A stretch of 64,000 nucleotides of DNA, taken from Pseudomonas triclosanedens (lineage in GTDB: Bacteria; Pseudomonadota; Gammaproteobacteria; Pseudomonadales; Pseudomonadaceae). The first letter of the stretch is position 1, and every line of letters starts with the position of its first letter. The stretch lies in contig NZ_CP113432.1 in assembly GCF_026686735.1 (NCBI RefSeq), forward strand, positions 1,302,001 to 1,366,000, written 5' to 3'. The position numbers were made by a program, and so were the translations under genes. The notes under the pieces were generated by a model. That model had not been told where the DNA came from. It worked only from the letters and a program-made list of their open reading frames with translations, and searched no databases. Below, piece by piece: positions 9,764 through 20,238 of this stretch.

Positions 9764-12610
9764 ATGAAACTCAAGCAGTTCCTCCGTCCCCAGGACTCAT
9801 ACTTTTCCACTCCCAAGGCTGCACGCAAGTTGTTGTGGATATTGGCCTGGGTATCGATGGTCTGCCTGGTCTGCGCGCTCAGCCTGTTCCTTGGCGCGGC
9901 GTTCAACAATGAAGTGTCGCAACTGCGCCGGCAGATGAATGCCGCCATGTTCGACGCCCAGGATTACCTCTACCAGCGCGAGTCGTTGCTGGAGCACATC
10001 AGCCGTGGCGTCACCTTCGAACAGCGCGGGCCGCTGGTGCAGTGGCGCCAGCTCAGCGCACCGGTGGCGCCCCATGAGCACATCTACGTGACGCTCGGCG
10101 ATCCGGCGCGGCAGTGGAGCCTGTCGCTGTCCGGCCGCGACATGAGCGAGATGGAGCAGAAGCGCCTCAACCTGATCTACATCTCGCCGGGGGCCGAGCC
10201 GCAGGTCACGCGGCTGTACGGTTCGCCGGCACTCAACGCGGTGGTGCCGACGCAGGTGCTCGAAGCCCTGGCCGCTCCCGGAACGCAGAAGGAGGAACAA
10301 CAGGTGCGTTGGCTCGCCGAGCCGTCGGACCCGCAGTCGCGCCAGTACCTGTTCACCCGCGTGGCCAGCGAGGAAGACGCCGGCTGGCTGGGCCTGGAGA
10401 TGTTCGGCGCCGATATTGGCTCCGCCTTCAATGTGCCCGAGGCCGGCAGCTTCCTGTTGATGGATCGCCTGCACCGGGCCCTGCTCGGTACCTCCGTCAC
10501 GCCCTTGCTGGGCCAGCAGTTCAGCGGGTTGTGGGAGCACGATACCTTCTCCTTCAGCGGCCCGGGCCTGATTCCCCAGCACCTGGCGCTGCTCAAGCAC
10601 CTGGGCAGCTCCGACTGGTCGCTGATCTACTACTTCGACCTGGCCTCCCTGCTGCTTCCGCTCTGGCCCAAGCTGGCGGCCTCGCTGGTGCTGCTGATGA
10701 CCGGCGCGTTCAGCGTGTGGGGCCTGAGCCGGCGTATCGACCGCCGCCTGATCATCCCCGCGCAGCGGCGCCTGGAGGCCCTGGTGGAGAGCGAGCGCTT
10801 CTCCCGCACGATGATCCAGACCGCGCCGGTCGCTCTCTGCGTGGTGCGCCGCAACGACGCCGCCGTGGTCCTGGAAAACCGCCTCGCCCAGCAATGGCTG
10901 GGAGGTGGCGAGGCGCGCCGGCAGTGGGTCTGCGGCTGGCTCGAGCGCGCCTTCGAGTGCGGTAGCGATGGCGGCTCCGACGAGATCGACACCGTCACCG
11001 GCAAGCACCTCTACCTGTGCTTCACGCCGACCCGCTACAAGGGCGCGGAAGTGCTCTGCTGCGCCTTCAGCGACATCAGTGCGCGCAAGCAGACCGAGCA
11101 GGCGCTGGCCGAAGCCAAGCGCCTGTCCGACGCCGCCAACGAAGCCAAGACACTGTTCCTTGCCACCATGAGCCATGAAATCCGCACGCCGCTGTATGGC
11201 GTGCTGGGCACCCTGGAGCTGCTTGGCCGCACAGCGCTGGACCATCAGCAGTCCGGCTACCTGCGGGCGATCCAGCGCTCGTCCGCCACGTTGCTGCAAC
11301 TGATCAGCGATGTACTCGACGTCTCCAAGATCGAGGTCGGCCAACTGGGCCTGGAGCTGGTGGAGTTCTCACCCGTGGAACTGACCCTCGACGCGGTGGA
11401 TTCCTACGCCGCGGCGGCCCGGGCCAAGGGGCTGCAGGTCTACGCGATCTGTGATCCGCAGATGCCCGAGCGGGTGCTGGGCGACTCTTCCCGCATCCAG
11501 CAGATACTCAACAACCTGTTGAGCAACGCAGTGAAGTTCACCGACAGCGGCCGCATCGTCATACGTGTGCGCGCCGACGTGCTGGAGGGACGCCAGTTGC
11601 TGGTGCACTGGCAGGTCACCGATACCGGCATCGGCATCCCCGCCGACATGCAGGACCACCTCTTCGACCCGTTCTTCCAGGTCACCGGCCACGCCCGCGT
11701 AGCCGGTGGCACCGGCCTCGGGCTGTCCATCTGCAAGCGCCTGGCCGACCTCATGCACGGCCAGTTGCGGGTCGTCAGCGATGTCGGCCTGGGCAGCAGC
11801 TTTTCCCTCAGCCTGCCGCTGCAGCGGGTAGACGCGCCGCCCGGCAACGAACCGCGCCTGTGTGCCTCGCTGGTTTGGGTGCATGCGCCCAGCCGCGAGC
11901 TGGCCGAGAGCCTGTGCGGCTGGATCAACCGTTGGGGCGCTCGGGCCCAGGTGGTGCAGGTGGACCAGCCGTTCGAGCAAGACACCGGCTCGGTGCTGTT
12001 GGATGTGCGTTTCAACCCGAACGAGCGTACGCCGCTGCCGGCCTGGCAAGGCTGCCGCGTTGTGGTCTCCGATGTCGGCGGCGAGCAGCCGCGCCAGCAA
12101 GACTGCGACTGGCACGTCGGCCGCTACAACCTCTCCGGCATCTACCGCGCCATCGCTCTGGCGCAGGGCTGCAACTCCGCCGACTCCGCCCGCCAGGCCG
12201 ATTCCCCGAGCGATGGTGCGCTCGGCCTGCGAGTGCTGCTGGTGGAGGACAACCCGATCAACCAACTGATCCTGCGCGACCAACTGGAAACCCTCGGCTG
12301 CAGCGTGGAACTCGCCGCCGATGGCAAGCAGGCCCTGGGCCGCTGGCAGGACGGCGCGTTCGACGCGGTGCTCACCGACGTCAACATGCCCAACATGAAC
12401 GGCTACGAGCTGACCCGCGCACTGCGCCAACGGGGGTGCCGGGTGCCCATCGTCGGCGCCACCGCCAACGCCATGCACGAGGAAAACGAGCGCTGCCTGG
12501 CGGCGGGCATGGACCGTTGCCTGCTCAAGCCCGTGGACCTGCGAACCCTGCGTCAGTGCCTCACCACCCTGCCCACGGAGGCACACGCATGCGGCCCCAG
12601 CGAATCCTGA
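9764..12610 (+). CDS. Hybrid sensor histidine kinase without HPt (PvrS/RocS-like)
   Basis: This 948-residue inner-membrane sensor has TM1 at about residues 22-47, a periplasmic region of about 250 residues, and TM2 at about 300-325. A PAS-like segment at about 345-440 follows. The HisKA domain has the phospho-accepting His at residue 471 ([13 protein letters not shown]). The HATPase domain shows [17 protein letters not shown] and [10 protein letters not shown]-terminal receiver has its Asp at residue 872 (LTDVNMP). The protein ends after the receiver, so it needs an HPt from another protein, probably the second kinase downstream. Its last 22 bases overlap the EAL-regulator gene. Order and content match PvrS of the P. 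aeruginosa CupD locus; RocS1 is a close alternative. The ligand is unknown. Confidence 0.88.
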   Translation: MKLKQFLRPQDSYFSTPKAARKLLWILAWVSMVCLVCALSLFLGAAFNNEVSQLRRQMNAAMFDAQDYLYQRESLLEHISRGVTFEQRGPLVQWRQLSAPVAPHEHIYVTLGDPARQWSLSLSGRDMSEMEQKRLNLIYISPGAEPQVTRLYGSPALNAVVPTQVLEALAAPGTQKEEQQVRWLAEPSDPQSRQYLFTRVASEEDAGWLGLEMFGADIGSAFNVPEAGSFLLMDRLHRALLGTSVTPLLGQQFSGLWEHDTFSFSGPGLIPQHLALLKHLGSSDWSLIYYFDLASLLLPLWPKLAASLVLLMTGAFSVWGLSRRIDRRLIIPAQRRLEALVESERFSRTMIQTAPVALCVVRRNDAAVVLENRLAQQWLGGGEARRQWVCGWLERAFECGSDGGSDEIDTVTGKHLYLCFTPTRYKGAEVLCCAFSDISARKQTEQALAEAKRLSDAANEAKTLFLATMSHEIRTPLYGVLGTLELLGRTALDHQQSGYLRAIQRSSATLLQLISDVLDVSKIEVGQLGLELVEFSPVELTLDAVDSYAAAARAKGLQVYAICDPQMPERVLGDSSRIQQILNNLLSNAVKFTDSGRIVIRVRADVLEGRQLLVHWQVTDTGIGIPADMQDHLFDPFFQVTGHARVAGGTGLGLSICKRLADLMHGQLRVVSDVGLGSSFSLSLPLQRVDAPPGNEPRLCASLVWVHAPSRELAESLCGWINRWGARAQVVQVDQPFEQDTGSVLLDVRFNPNERTPLPAWQGCRVVVSDVGGEQPRQQDCDWHVGRYNLSGIYRAIALAQGCNSADSARQADSPSDGALGLRVLLVEDNPINQLILRDQLETLGCSVELAADGKQALGRWQDGAFDAVLTDVNMPNMNGYELTRALRQRGCRVPIVGATANAMHEENERCLAAGMDRCLLKPVDLRTLRQCLTTLPTEAHACGPSES

Positions 12611-13785
12611 TCGTCGAAGACCAGCCGTTCCAGCGCGAATACCTGCTCAACCTGTTCCGCGAGCTGGGAGCGCAGGAGCTGCGCGCCGCCGAAGATGGTA
12701 GCGACGCCCTGCGTTGCCTGGAGCAAGAACGCTTCGATCTGGTGGTCAGCGACCTGATGATGCCCGGCCTGGACGGCGTGCAGTTGATCCAGCGGCTCGC
12801 CGCGCTGGAAAGCCCGCCGCTGCTGGCGATCATGAGTTCCGCCCCGCGCCAGTTGATGGGCAGCGCCTGCATGGTCGCGCGAGCCCACGGCATCGCCGTG
12901 CTGGAACAGATCGCCAAGCCCGCCCGGGCGCCGACCATCCGCCGCCTGCTCGACAAGCTCGCCACGCGCCTGGAGCGTTCCGAGCGCCGTGCCCGGCAGC
13001 CGCTGCCGGCACCAACCGGCGAGGAGCTGGAGCGCGCCCTGCGCCGGGGCGAGCTGCGTGCCTGGTTCCAGCCGAAGTCGTCGCTTATCGATGGCCGCAT
13101 TGTCGCTGCCGAAGCGCTGGTGCGCTGGGAGCACCCGCAACTGGGCGTACTGCGCCCGCCGGACTTCATGGCCGAGCTCACCAGTGCCGGGCTGGACGAA
13201 ACATTGCTATGGTGCATGCTGGCGCAGGCGATCGATGCCCAGGCCGAGTGGGCGCGGCAGGGCTTTCGCCTGACGGTCGCGGTGAACCTGCCCACCCACC
13301 TGCTGGACGATCGCGGGCTGCCGGATCGGCTGGCGGCATTCGTCGCCGAAGCCGGTGCGGTACCCGCGCATATCGTCTTCGAGTTGCTCGAATGCAGCCG
13401 CACTGTCTCCCCGGCCAACTACTACGCCGGCACCTGCCGCCTGCGCATGAAGGGTTTCGGGCTTGCCCAGGACGATTTCGGTCAGGGCTACAGCTCGCTG
13501 TACAACCTGGTTTCCACGCCCTTCACCGAACTGAAGATCGACCGCATGCTGGTCCACGGCTGTGTGGATGACGAAGGGCTCGCGGCCGCGCTGGAGAGTA
13601 TCGTCAAGCTTGGCCGGCAACTGGGCCTGGAAGTGATCGCCGAAGGCGTGGAGCACCCGGACGAGCTGGCCCTGCTGCGGCGCCTGCGTTGCGACTGCGC
13701 GCAGGGCCACCTGATTTCGGAACCTGTGCCGCCGCCGGTCTTCACCCGCCTGCTGTGTCAGGAGAGGCCAGCCGTTGCGCATTGA
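12589..13785 (+). CDS. Response regulator with EAL phosphodiesterase domain (PvrR/RocR-like)
   Basis: This 398-residue protein has a receiver domain (phospho-acceptor D55 in VVSDLMMP) joined by a linker to an EAL domain that hydrolyses cyclic di-GMP. Signature residues are present: EALVRW, the Asn in AVNLPTH, the second Glu in ELLEC, the DDFGQGYSS loop, the Lys in ELKIDR and EVIAEGVE. The domain is therefore predicted to be catalytically active. I chose the ATG at 12589, which overlaps the upstream kinase gene; the same frame is open further upstream only as a shadow. In the P. aeruginosa Pvr/Rcs and Roc systems the equivalent protein lowers c-di-GMP or competes for phosphoryl groups to oppose fimbrial expression. 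That role here is inference from synteny. Confidence 0.88.
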   Translation: MRPQRILIVEDQPFQREYLLNLFRELGAQELRAAEDGSDALRCLEQERFDLVVSDLMMPGLDGVQLIQRLAALESPPLLAIMSSAPRQLMGSACMVARAHGIAVLEQIAKPARAPTIRRLLDKLATRLERSERRARQPLPAPTGEELERALRRGELRAWFQPKSSLIDGRIVAAEALVRWEHPQLGVLRPPDFMAELTSAGLDETLLWCMLAQAIDAQAEWARQGFRLTVAVNLPTHLLDDRGLPDRLAAFVAEAGAVPAHIVFELLECSRTVSPANYYAGTCRLRMKGFGLAQDDFGQGYSSLYNLVSTPFTELKIDRMLVHGCVDDEGLAAALESIVKLGRQLGLEVIAEGVEHPDELALLRRLRCDCAQGHLISEPVPPPVFTRLLCQERPAVAH

Positions 13786-13931
13786 CACATAGCATGAAGA
13801 AGTCGAATGCCTGAACCAACCGGGCCTGCGGGTGACATCGCAGGTCGCTGAATCTCCCACCCACATCTACAGTCTGCTGGTACTTGGCGAGCAATCGCCG
13901 CCATTTTCCGCAAGACCGGACGCATTTCTGC

Positions 13932-16900
13932 ATGAAGGAACACGACAACGGCTCGATCCGCAAGTTGGCCAGCAGCTCGCTGCGTCTCAACGTCGTGCTG
14001 CTGTGTGCCGTTTCGCTCGCCCTGATGCTGGTGGGGGCCTGCTACTGGGCGCTGGGACGGCTGGTGCAGGAGGAGCGCGACAAGGTTCACTTCCACTTCA
14101 GCCGCCTGGTGGGCGATATCCACGAGCACGAGGCGTTCCTCTACCGGATCGCCCAGCAGAGCGACGAATCAACGCAGCGCCAGGACCTCAACATAATCCC
14201 CCTGCAGCGCCGCCTGCTGGTGCGCGAAGACGGCATGGAAATCCATGAGGGCCGCGAATTCTCTTTCGCCATGCCCTTCACCCTGGCCCTGCAGGTGCGC
14301 CCTATCGACCCCCGGGACAGGCCGGGAACCTTCTCCCTTGGGGTGATGCTGGCGAACTTCTACAGCAGCTACTGGAGTGGGTCGTCCTTCCCCTCGCCGC
14401 AACTGCTGGTGCTCGATCTGCATGGGCCGACCAGCATCGCCGTCCCCTCCATCGGCAACTTCCGGGATCTGCGCCCGCTCACGCGGCGCAACTACCTGCC
14501 GATCATCGACGCGGTGCGCAAGGTCCTGGAGGCGCGCCAGCCCCAGCGCAGCGATGCGCAGGTGCACTGGGCGCAGGCGCAGCGGCATACCGCTTCTGGC
14601 GGGCTGGAACTGCTCGCCTACGTCAGCCTCGACCTGCCCGATGCGCTCTGGTGGGAGTCCGACCTCGACCGCCGTGTGGTGGCGGTGTCGTTGCTGGATC
14701 TGGATCGAATCAACGACTTCGAGCAGGTCCTGGACCGGCCCGTGTTCGATGAACTGGAACTGGTGTCGCCCAATGGGACCGTGCTGGTCAATACCCTGGG
14801 CGAGGCCACCGACTTCGAGGATGGCCTGAACATCGACGCCAGCGGCCTGGTGTTCAAGATCCGCAGCGAATTCGACGGCGGCTGGACGGCGTTCTACCGG
14901 CTCAGCTACAGCAGCTTCTTCCGCTACGCCAAGTGGCAGGTCCTGGGTGGGCTGGCGCTGCTGTTCGGTGGCCTGGCCGGAGGCTGGGTAGCCATGCGCT
15001 GGTACGCGCGGCGGGTGGTAGGCCCGGCGCGCCAGGCACACCTGGACATCGTCGAGAGCGACGCCTTCAGCCGCGCAGTGATCCAGACCGCCCCGGTCGC
15101 CCTGTGCGTGTTGCGCCGCGACAACCACCAGGTGGTGATGCAGAATCGCCTGGCCGAGCTGTGGCTGGGCGACGCCGAGGCCATCACCCGGCTCAGCCGC
15201 GACTGGGACCTTTCCGGCAATGCCGAGGAAGTCGGCAACGAGTTCGTCCTGCAGGTCGAGGAGCGCTACCTCCACGCCATCTTCGCGCTGACCCGCTACA
15301 AGGGCGAGAACGTAGTATTGTGCACTTTCAACGACATCAGCTCGCACCAGCAGGCCCAGCAGGTGCTGGCCGCCGCCAAGCACTCGGCGGATGCCGCCAG
15401 CGAAGCCAAGTCGGTATTCCTCGCCACCATGAGCCATGAAATCCGCACGCCGCTGTACGGCGTGCTGGGTACCCTGGAACTGCTCGGCCTGACCGATCTC
15501 AGCCAGCATCAGCGTGACTACCTCGATACCATCCAGCGCTCGTCCAGCACCTTGCTGCAACTGATCAGCGACATTCTCGATGTATCCAAGATCGAAGCCG
15601 GGCAGATGGCTCTGGAGGAGGTGGAGTTCAATCCGCTGGAACTGGCCGAGGACGTGGTGGCCAGCTATGCGGGCGTGGCCGAAGGCAAGGAGTTGCAACT
15701 GTATGCCTGCATTGAGGCCAATGTGCCGGGTCTGGTGCGCGGCGATGCGGTGCGCATCCGCCAGGTACTTGCCAACCTGCTCAGCAACGCCCTCAAGTTC
15801 ACTGACATCGGCCGCGTGGTGCTGCGCCTGCGGGTGGTTGCCGGCGAGGGTGACGAGGTCGCTCTGCAATGGCAGGTTACCGACACTGGCATCGGCATCT
15901 CCAATGAGCAGCAGCGTCGCCTGTTCGAGCCGTTCTATCAGGTGCATGGCCGGGAGCACACCGTGAGCGGAACCGGGTTGGGACTGTCGATCTGCTCGCG
16001 GCTGAGCGAGCTGATGGGCGGCCACCTGCGCGTTGTCAGCGAAACCGGGCTGGGCAGCAGTTTCACCTTCAATCTGCCGTTGCCGGTGCTGGAGCCGCGC
16101 CAGCCGATGAGCGAGAACACGCGCCTGCGCGCGGACCTCATCTACGTGCGCGCGCCGGTCAAGGAGCTGGCGCAGAGCCTGGCCGCCTGGATCGAATGCT
16201 GGGGCGCGCCGGCGCTGGTGGTTGATACGCTGCCGCTGGAGGCGCCGCCCAACGCGGTACTGCTCGACCTGCTCGGGCGCAACGAAGTCGAACCGCTATG
16301 GCCGGCGGTACGTGTGCTCGCCCTGGCCGAACCCGGACTGCAACCGCAGGCGACATCCGTGGGCTGGACCGCCAGCCTGTACCACCTCGCAGGCATCGCC
16401 CGCGCGCTGCGCCTGGCGCAACAGGGCGGCGTCGGCGAAGCCGACCCTGTGCCGCGGCCCAAGCGGCTTGGCAAGCTCGGCCTGCGCATTCTGGTGGCCG
16501 AGGACAACCCCATCAACCAGGCTCTGCTCAAGGAACAACTGGAAGAACTGGGCTGCCGCGTCACCCTGACCAGCAATGGCCGCGAGGCGTTGCAGCGCTG
16601 GCAGCCGGGTGCCTTCGACGCGCTGCTCACCGACGTCAACATGCCGGTCATGAACGGCTACGAACTGGTGCTCGAACTGCGCCGGCAGGACGGTGGGCTG
16701 CCGATCATCGGCGTTACCGCCAATGCCCTGCGCGAAGAAGGCGAGCGCTGCATGGCGGTGGGGATGAACCTGTGGCTGGTCAAGCCCATGAGCTTGCGAA
16801 CGTTGCATGATGGTCTGCGCAAGGTGTGCGGTCATCTGCTGGGCGAACTGGCGGAACCGCCGGTCGAACGCGACGAGCCTGCGGCGGAGGACGGTATCCA

Positions 16901-17171
16901 GGTATCGGAGAAGATGCGCGAGTTGTTCATCCGCACCATGCGCCAGGACATGCAGGGCGTGTGGCAGGCGTTGCAGGATAACGACTTGTCCACCGTGCGC
17001 CAGCAGGTGCATCGCCTGCGCGGCGCACTGGCGGTGGTGCGTGCGTATCGCCTCAGCGATGCCTGCGGTGCGGTGGAGGATGCACTCGTCGCCCAGCCGG
17101 CCGGGGCGGAACTGACGGCCGCGGTGTCGGCGCTGATGGCGCGTATCGAGTCGGCACTGGCGCGGCTCTGA
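13932..17171 (+). CDS. Hybrid sensor histidine kinase with receiver and HPt domains (RcsC-like)
   Basis: This 1079-residue unorthodox kinase has TM1 at about residues 18-42, a periplasmic region to about 330, and TM2 at about 335-360. A PAS-like segment follows, then HisKA with His502, HATPase (NLLSNALKFT, DTGIGI, GTGLGLS), a receiver with Asp901, and a C-terminal HPt with His1027 (VHRLRGALAVV). From the PAS segment onward it closely resembles the upstream kinase, including the identical [19 protein letters not shown] block, so the two are tandem paralogues. Only this one has an HPt, so it probably relays phosphate for both. I preferred the ATG at 13932 over an upstream TTG at 13884; neither has a strong ribosome-binding site. 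Confidence 0.87.
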   Translation: MKEHDNGSIRKLASSSLRLNVVLLCAVSLALMLVGACYWALGRLVQEERDKVHFHFSRLVGDIHEHEAFLYRIAQQSDESTQRQDLNIIPLQRRLLVREDGMEIHEGREFSFAMPFTLALQVRPIDPRDRPGTFSLGVMLANFYSSYWSGSSFPSPQLLVLDLHGPTSIAVPSIGNFRDLRPLTRRNYLPIIDAVRKVLEARQPQRSDAQVHWAQAQRHTASGGLELLAYVSLDLPDALWWESDLDRRVVAVSLLDLDRINDFEQVLDRPVFDELELVSPNGTVLVNTLGEATDFEDGLNIDASGLVFKIRSEFDGGWTAFYRLSYSSFFRYAKWQVLGGLALLFGGLAGGWVAMRWYARRVVGPARQAHLDIVESDAFSRAVIQTAPVALCVLRRDNHQVVMQNRLAELWLGDAEAITRLSRDWDLSGNAEEVGNEFVLQVEERYLHAIFALTRYKGENVVLCTFNDISSHQQAQQVLAAAKHSADAASEAKSVFLATMSHEIRTPLYGVLGTLELLGLTDLSQHQRDYLDTIQRSSSTLLQLISDILDVSKIEAGQMALEEVEFNPLELAEDVVASYAGVAEGKELQLYACIEANVPGLVRGDAVRIRQVLANLLSNALKFTDIGRVVLRLRVVAGEGDEVALQWQVTDTGIGISNEQQRRLFEPFYQVHGREHTVSGTGLGLSICSRLSELMGGHLRVVSETGLGSSFTFNLPLPVLEPRQPMSENTRLRADLIYVRAPVKELAQSLAAWIECWGAPALVVDTLPLEAPPNAVLLDLLGRNEVEPLWPAVRVLALAEPGLQPQATSVGWTASLYHLAGIARALRLAQQGGVGEADPVPRPKRLGKLGLRILVAEDNPINQALLKEQLEELGCRVTLTSNGREALQRWQPGAFDALLTDVNMPVMNGYELVLELRRQDGGLPIIGVTANALREEGERCMAVGMNLWLVKPMSLRTLHDGLRKVCGHLLGELAEPPVERDEPAAEDGIQVSEKMRELFIRTMRQDMQGVWQALQDNDLSTVRQQVHRLRGALAVVRAYRLSDACGAVEDALVAQPAGAELTAAVSALMARIESALARL

Positions 17172-17237
17172 CGGCCAGGGGCTACGCTAGAAAGTATTGG
17201 GCTAGCTAATTCAAAGGTTGGGACTCAAGAAGGACTC

Positions 17238-17888
17238 ATGGAAAAAGTCAGAGTGGTAGTGGCGGACGACCACCCCATCGTGCTGATGGGTGTGCGGGAA
17301 ATGATCGAGCGGGACGAGAACTTCGAGGTGGTTGGCGAAGCCCACAGTTCCAGTGAGTTGGTGGCTCTGTACCGCGAGCTGCGGCCGGCCATCGCCATCA
17401 CCGACTTCAACATGCCCGGCGACCAGACCTATGGCGACGGCCTCAAGCTGATCGAGTACCTGCTGCGCAACTTCCCCGACACGCGCATCCTCATTCTCAC
17501 CATGCTTTCCACACCGCTGATTCTCTCCAGCCTGTACGACCTGGGAGTGTCGGGGGTGATCCTGAAGAACGGCGACCTCAATGAAATCCTGGTGGCGCTC
17601 AAGGCGCTGGCCCAGGGCCGCGTGTACCGTGGGCCAGGCATGCAGTCGGCGAACAGCGTGCTGGCCAGCAAGGATGACGTGGACGGACGCATCGCCAGCC
17701 TCTCGGCGAAGGAGTACGAGGTGCTGCGCCATTTCGTTTCCGGCATGAGCGTGCGGGACATCGCCCTGTTGCTCAATCGCAGTGTGAAGACCGTCAGCGC
17801 GCAGAAGGTTTCCGCCATGCGCAAGCTCGATGTCGATACCGACCAGGCGCTGCTGACCTTCTGCGTAAAGGCCAATCTGTTCCAGTGA
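17238..17888 (+). CDS. LuxR-type DNA-binding response regulator (RcsB/RocA-like)
   Basis: This 216-residue protein has an N-terminal receiver (DDHP start, phospho-acceptor D56 in AITDFNMPG, Lys in VILKNGD) and a C-terminal LuxR-type helix-turn-helix (LSAKEYEVLRHF, NRSVKTVSAQK). It is the likely output regulator of the upstream phosphorelay. Its probable target is the convergent chaperone-usher operon, by analogy with RcsB-cupD and RocA-cup control in P. aeruginosa. The receiver has a small insertion after the Asp (GDQTYGDGLK), as in RcsB-like regulators. AAGGACTC lies just upstream of the ATG. Confidence 0.88.
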   Translation: MEKVRVVVADDHPIVLMGVREMIERDENFEVVGEAHSSSELVALYRELRPAIAITDFNMPGDQTYGDGLKLIEYLLRNFPDTRILILTMLSTPLILSSLYDLGVSGVILKNGDLNEILVALKALAQGRVYRGPGMQSANSVLASKDDVDGRIASLSAKEYEVLRHFVSGMSVRDIALLLNRSVKTVSAQKVSAMRKLDVDTDQALLTFCVKANLFQ

Positions 17889-17891
17889 GGC

Positions 17892-17922
17892 CGGGCGGAT
17901 AACGCCGCTGCGTTACCCGCCG
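17892..17922. repeat. Imperfect hairpin (REP-like) after the regulator gene
   Basis: CGGGCGGATAACG and CGTTACCCGCCG form an imperfect inverted repeat around GCCGCTG. GGCGGATAACGC...GCGTTATCCGCC is a common pseudomonad intergenic repeat, and this copy looks degenerate. There is no T-run, so a terminator role is uncertain. The rest of 17923-18161 holds nothing I can support; the gap lies between two convergent operons. Confidence 0.4.
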
Positions 17923-18161
17923 TTGCGCGGAGCGGATCAGCCGTGCGGCATACGCTTGAGGTGCTGCTGCAGGCGGGTGAGAAAGCCGATTTCGCATGCA
18001 CCTGCTAGCGCAATCGCGCCACTCCTTCGGGCTGTCAAACCCGGCCACGGATTTGGCCGTGACGGGCGCAGCATAGGAGCAGCCTCAGGGACGGGCAAGG
18101 GACAGGGTGCGCGTGCTGTCTGTATCGGCAGTGTCTGACAGCAATCGAGGGTAATGCGACG

Positions 18162-18881
18162 TCAGCGTAGCGTGCTCTCGCCCGCCTGGGCGTTGCCGCC
18201 ATCGTCGATCCACTGGTAGTGAATCAGGGTTTTGCCCTCGGGCACCGGCTGCGCAAAGGTGAGTGTGCGCCGGGCGAAGGGCTCCAGCAGCTCGCCCTGC
18301 ACGATGGTGTGCCGCTGGCCTTGGGGCACGTCGACGCTGGCGAGGGTGATGAAATACGGGGTGGGGTTTTCCACCCGCAACTCGCCGGCCACACTGCTGA
18401 AGCGCAGGCGGGCGGGCGCACCCTCGGCGTCTGCCTGCAGCGCGGCGGGGCGGTAGATGACCTTCATCTGGGTACGCAGGGTCACGGTCAGCCGCGACTG
18501 GCCTTCGGCAAGCGGTTCGCGGGACTTGGGCGGGATTTCGTAGAGGTTGAGCCAATACAGCGATTCGCGGTCCTTCGGCAGCGCCTGCCCGGTGTAGAGC
18601 AGGCGCAGGCTGCGTTGCTGTTCGGGGTTCAGGCGGAATACCGGCGGCAGCGGCATGATCGGTGCCTGGGCGGTTTCCGGCGCGGTGTCGAGATTGCCGT
18701 CGTCGATCCAGGTCTGCACGATCACCGGGTAGGCGTTCTGGTTGACCAGCAGCAGCGAGGCCTCGCGCTGGCCTTCGTTGAAGATCACCCGGGTACGCTC
18801 TGCGGTCACGCCGGCCTGGGCGTCCAGTGCGGCCAGCAGGCACAGGCCCAGCAGCAGGCCGCGCTGGCGCTCACTGGACAC
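18162..18881 (-). CDS. Second periplasmic fimbrial chaperone (CupA5/CupD5 position)
   Basis: This 239-residue PapD-type chaperone has a signal peptide (LLLGLCLLAALDAQA, cleavage near residue 23). It shows the typical two-Ig features: VIVQTWIDDGN, RLLYTGQALPKDRESLYWL and ENPTPYFITL. It escorts fimbrial subunits through the periplasm to the usher by donor-strand complementation. It is the last gene of the five-gene operon and overlaps the adhesin gene by 11 bp. A terminal second chaperone is characteristic of the CupA/CupD operon plan. It may be dedicated to the adhesin made by the preceding gene; this is inferred from position. Confidence 0.88.
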   Translation of the reverse strand: MSSERQRGLLLGLCLLAALDAQAGVTAERTRVIFNEGQREASLLLVNQNAYPVIVQTWIDDGNLDTAPETAQAPIMPLPPVFRLNPEQQRSLRLLYTGQALPKDRESLYWLNLYEIPPKSREPLAEGQSRLTVTLRTQMKVIYRPAALQADAEGAPARLRFSSVAGELRVENPTPYFITLASVDVPQGQRHTIVQGELLEPFARRTLTFAQPVPEGKTLIHYQWIDDGGNAQAGESTLR

Positions 18882-20238
18882 GGATCACCACTTGCGCGGT
18901 GGCTTCCACCTTGCCGGGAGTGACGGTGGGCATGGTGCCTACGGTGAGCTTTTCCAGGCGCGCGCGGAAGGTTTCGCTGTATTGGGAGATGCCGCCGTTG
19001 TTGCCGGTCTGGTTGGAGGCCGCGCCGATCACCGGGTACCAGCCGCGTGCCTCGGCGTTGCTGCCGTTGGCGGAGTCTTCGTTGGCCAGCAGGTTCATCA
19101 CGCTGCCGTTGCGCAGCAGGCGGATGCCCACGCCCTGCGCCATGCCGGGCTGCCCGTAGCGGTCGGAAACCAGGTAGGACAGGCCACCGCTGGCGTTGAC
19201 CAGCCCCAGGCCCGAGTAGGCCGCCAAGGCCCCGGCGGAGACCTTGATGCCTAGCGCGGTGCCGCTGGTGCCGGTCTGGCTGGTGCTGGGGGTGGTGCTG
19301 CTGAGTACGCCGCTCTGGCACTTGAAGTCCACCTGGAACGGCATTTCGCGCGAGCCGCCGGCGTTGACTTCGCCGATGGAGATCGACGGGAACACCACGT
19401 GCGGGGTGACGTTGGTGACGGCGCAGGTGGGGTAGCGCTTGAGCGTGACGTCGTTGTACAGGCCGATCGCGCCCGGCCAGTTGCTGTACCAGCCGGACCA
19501 GTTGCCGTAGTGGGTTTCGCCGACCCTGGGGTAGCTCAGCCCCGGCCCCTTGATGGCGATATAGCCGGCTGGCTGGGTACGGCCATATATCTGCGATTTG
19601 GTATTCGGTGAATAGCCCTGGGTGGACTCCAGCGGCGCACTGAAAAGTTCGGCGCGCACGGCGCTCAGGTTCTTCGCCTTGACCAACTGGAAGCCGCGCG
19701 AGTCGATGTCCAGCCCGGTGAGCTGCCGCTCGCGCCAGACGTCGGTGAAGTACTGGCCGGTTTCCACGTGGGTGAGGCGCAGCAGGACGTTGGGCCAGGC
19801 GGTGCGGTAGGCCGCGGTGAGGCCGATGGAGATGCCGACGCTGTCGCCACCCTGGTACCAGCCGCTATAGAGGTCGTCGCCGTTGGTGGAGAACATCTCG
19901 TACACCGCGTCTTCGGCGGCGCAGCGGAAGAATACCCGTTCCGGGTCGTAGCCGGCGGTGGCGCCGTACTGGGTGATTGGCGCTACCGAGGCGGCGAGGA
20001 GAGTCGGGTAGGGCTGGAAGCTGGGGTCGCTGACGTTGATCACGCTGGGCAGCCCCAGCTTGCCGTTGCAGGTATCGCAGGCGCCGCCCCAGCTCCCCGC
20101 CGTGCCTTCGCCCGGGCGTATCTGTGTGGTGGAGGTGGTGTTGGCGCTGCCCACCGAAGTGACTTTGTAGCAAGTGGCCCAGGCGCCGGGCGCCAGTAGC
20201 GCGGCGACCAGGGGAAGCAGCCGGAATGCGGAAGTCAT
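18871..20238 (-). CDS. Fimbrial tip adhesin / minor subunit (CupA4/CupD4 position)
   Basis: This 455-residue secreted protein has a signal peptide (LLPLVAALLAPGAWA) and a mature start TCYKVTSVGS. The N-terminal two-thirds would be the receptor-binding region, with several cysteines (CDTC, FFRCAAED). A pilin-type Ig domain follows from about residue 270 (PTCAVTNV through IRVQ), where ATAQVVIRVQ is the expected C-terminal strand. Its position between usher and second chaperone matches the adhesin slot of CupA/CupD operons. It overlaps the usher gene by 4 bp. The receptor is unknown. Confidence 0.8.
   Translation of the reverse strand: MTSAFRLLPLVAALLAPGAWATCYKVTSVGSANTTSTTQIRPGEGTAGSWGGACDTCNGKLGLPSVINVSDPSFQPYPTLLAASVAPITQYGATAGYDPERVFFRCAAEDAVYEMFSTNGDDLYSGWYQGGDSVGISIGLTAAYRTAWPNVLLRLTHVETGQYFTDVWRERQLTGLDIDSRGFQLVKAKNLSAVRAELFSAPLESTQGYSPNTKSQIYGRTQPAGYIAIKGPGLSYPRVGETHYGNWSGWYSNWPGAIGLYNDVTLKRYPTCAVTNVTPHVVFPSISIGEVNAGGSREMPFQVDFKCQSGVLSSTTPSTSQTGTSGTALGIKVSAGALAAYSGLGLVNASGGLSYLVSDRYGQPGMAQGVGIRLLRNGSVMNLLANEDSANGSNAEARGWYPVIGAASNQTGNNGGISQYSETFRARLEKLTVGTMPTVTPGKVEATAQVVIRVQ

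Noticed and set aside
17892..17922. Rho-independent terminator after the LuxR regulator
   Set aside because: The stem is imperfect and no T-run follows on either strand. It is described as a REP-like hairpin instead.
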